Shown piece by piece: positions 6,169 through 6,538 of a DNA stretch of 6,538 bases. Each line of letters begins with the position of its first letter. Position 1 is the first letter of the stretch. The notes below the pieces were generated by a model. The model searched no databases. It had not been told where the DNA came from and saw nothing but the letters and a program-made list of their open reading frames with translations. This DNA is from Halanaerobiales bacterium. Lineage in GTDB: Bacteria > Bacillota > Halanaerobiia > Halanaerobiales > JADQBU01. The stretch lies in contig JADQBU010000132.1 of assembly GCA_016278435.1 (NCBI GenBank), positions 1-6,538 on the forward strand. The letters run 5' to 3'. Position numbers and translations under genes: made by a program.

Positions 6169-6337
6169 GTTTTATCAGCCCTTATTATTGTTAATTTATG
6201 TAAGTCGACTATCAGTAAGATCTCTCTTCCAGATTTTAAATTAGATTCTCAATAAAGATAATTTAAATTAATATGACATCCATATTTATTTTCGACGAAA
6301 GATTAAAAAAATCCTTGTTTTTCTGGAGAACTTAAAA
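6169..6337. other. AT-rich nagB-gntR spacer with small inverted repeats
   Basis: This 169-base spacer separates the nagB stop from the regulator start. I find no GC-rich hairpin followed by T, hence no clear terminator after nagB. A convincing promoter was not seen either: TTGAGA (6252-6247) has no good -10 box at the right distance. Two symmetric elements stand out: a 12-bp palindrome TAATTTAAATTA at 6259-6270 and AATATG-ACATC-CATATT at 6270-6286. Both are A+T-rich and may be chance. The regulator could be read through from nagB or have its own weak promoter here. Confidence 0.5.
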
Positions 6338-6538
6338 TCAGATTAAACTGGCTGCTTCTTTATCAATAATAATTGTTACCTGAGGGTGGGTCTGTAGTAA
6401 AGAAGCTGGCACATGGGTGCTGACATGACCACTTACTGTTTCTTTAATGGCCTGGGCCTTATTTTTACCGCTGGCCAGTAGAATAATCCTTTTTGATTTC
6501 ATAATTGAAGCCATCCCCATTGTAATCGCCTTACGGGG
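6338..6538 (-). CDS. nagB: Glucosamine-6-phosphate deaminase, C-terminal 66 residues (5' end outside window)
   Basis: The last 66 codons of NagB, which converts glucosamine 6-phosphate to fructose 6-phosphate and ammonia in the cytoplasm. Reading runs in from the right edge with [13 protein letters not shown], matching the NagB segment usually written as KALTxGx[16 protein letters not shown] then corresponds to the region where family members read ILLxxGxxKAxAI. The tail has [16 protein letters not shown], containing the LQ-HP-D signature of the family. The frame stays open to the window edge, so the upstream ATG at 6520 is internal, not the start. Full-length NagB is about 240-270 residues, so about three quarters lies outside. 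G+C here (about 43% in one sampled line) is higher than in the next three genes. Whether it shares a transcript with the regulator is unclear. Confidence 0.9.
   Translation of the reverse strand, partial: PRKAITMGMASIMKSKRIILLASGKNKAQAIKETVSGHVSTHVPASLLQTHPQVTIIIDKEAASLI

Noticed and set aside
5984..6244. 86-codon + strand frame opposite the regulator start and spacer
   Set aside because: Most of it mirrors the helix-turn-helix coding sequence of the regulator; the Phe/Ser/Leu-rich product is typical of an AT-rich antisense frame.
6520..6520. ATG at 6520 as the start of a 60-residue small protein
   Set aside because: The frame remains open and keeps matching NagB (PRKAIT) up to the window edge, so this is the tail of a longer gene.

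Overview
The window is a stretch of bacterial chromosome in which every supported gene is on the minus strand. Read in the direction of transcription (right to left), the order is: the end of nagB (glucosamine-6-phosphate deaminase), a GntR/HutC-type repressor, an FGGY sugar kinase of the xylulokinase type, a SIS-domain protein resembling the UPF0309 family, then a CUT1-type sugar ABC transporter. The transporter part comprises a periplasmic/extracellular binding protein, a first permease, and a second permease cut off by the window edge. No RNA gene, mobile element, CRISPR array or + strand gene could be supported, and there is no gene-free stretch longer than 300 bases.

The organism looks like a low-GC member of the Bacillota. 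The binding protein has a plain type I signal peptide and no lipobox cysteine, which is unusual for a one-membrane Gram-positive and fits a two-membrane lineage such as the Halanaerobiales. That placement is an inference from style, not from any marker gene.

Layout: 6338-6538 nagB 3' end; 6169-6337 AT-rich spacer without a clear terminator; 5452-6168 GntR regulator; 5344-5451 promoter/operator region carrying a perfect 14-bp palindrome of the TGGTATATACCA type just downstream of a TATAAT box; 3832-5343 kinase; 3068-3820 SIS protein, whose Shine-Dalgarno overlaps the kinase stop; 2927-3067 spacer with an orphan strong Shine-Dalgarno; 1604-2926 binding protein; 1551-1603 spacer with a G/C-rich perfect hairpin; 672-1550 permease 1; 1-682 permease 2, overlapping permease 1 by 11 bases.

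Working model: the transporter brings in a sugar or sugar conjugate, the FGGY kinase phosphorylates it or a product of it, and the SIS protein rearranges, isomerises or dehydrates the resulting sugar phosphate. NagB would feed amino-sugar phosphate into glycolysis. The GntR protein resembles the amino-sugar repressors NagR (YvoA) and DasR, and probably binds the palindrome to control the kinase-SIS-transporter unit. An FGGY kinase in an amino-sugar-like setting, together with a SIS protein that departs from the usual family motif, is the most promising unexplained combination. The gntR-kinase-SIS block is also clearly richer in A+T than nagB and the transporter genes on either side, which hints that it was assembled from a different source.
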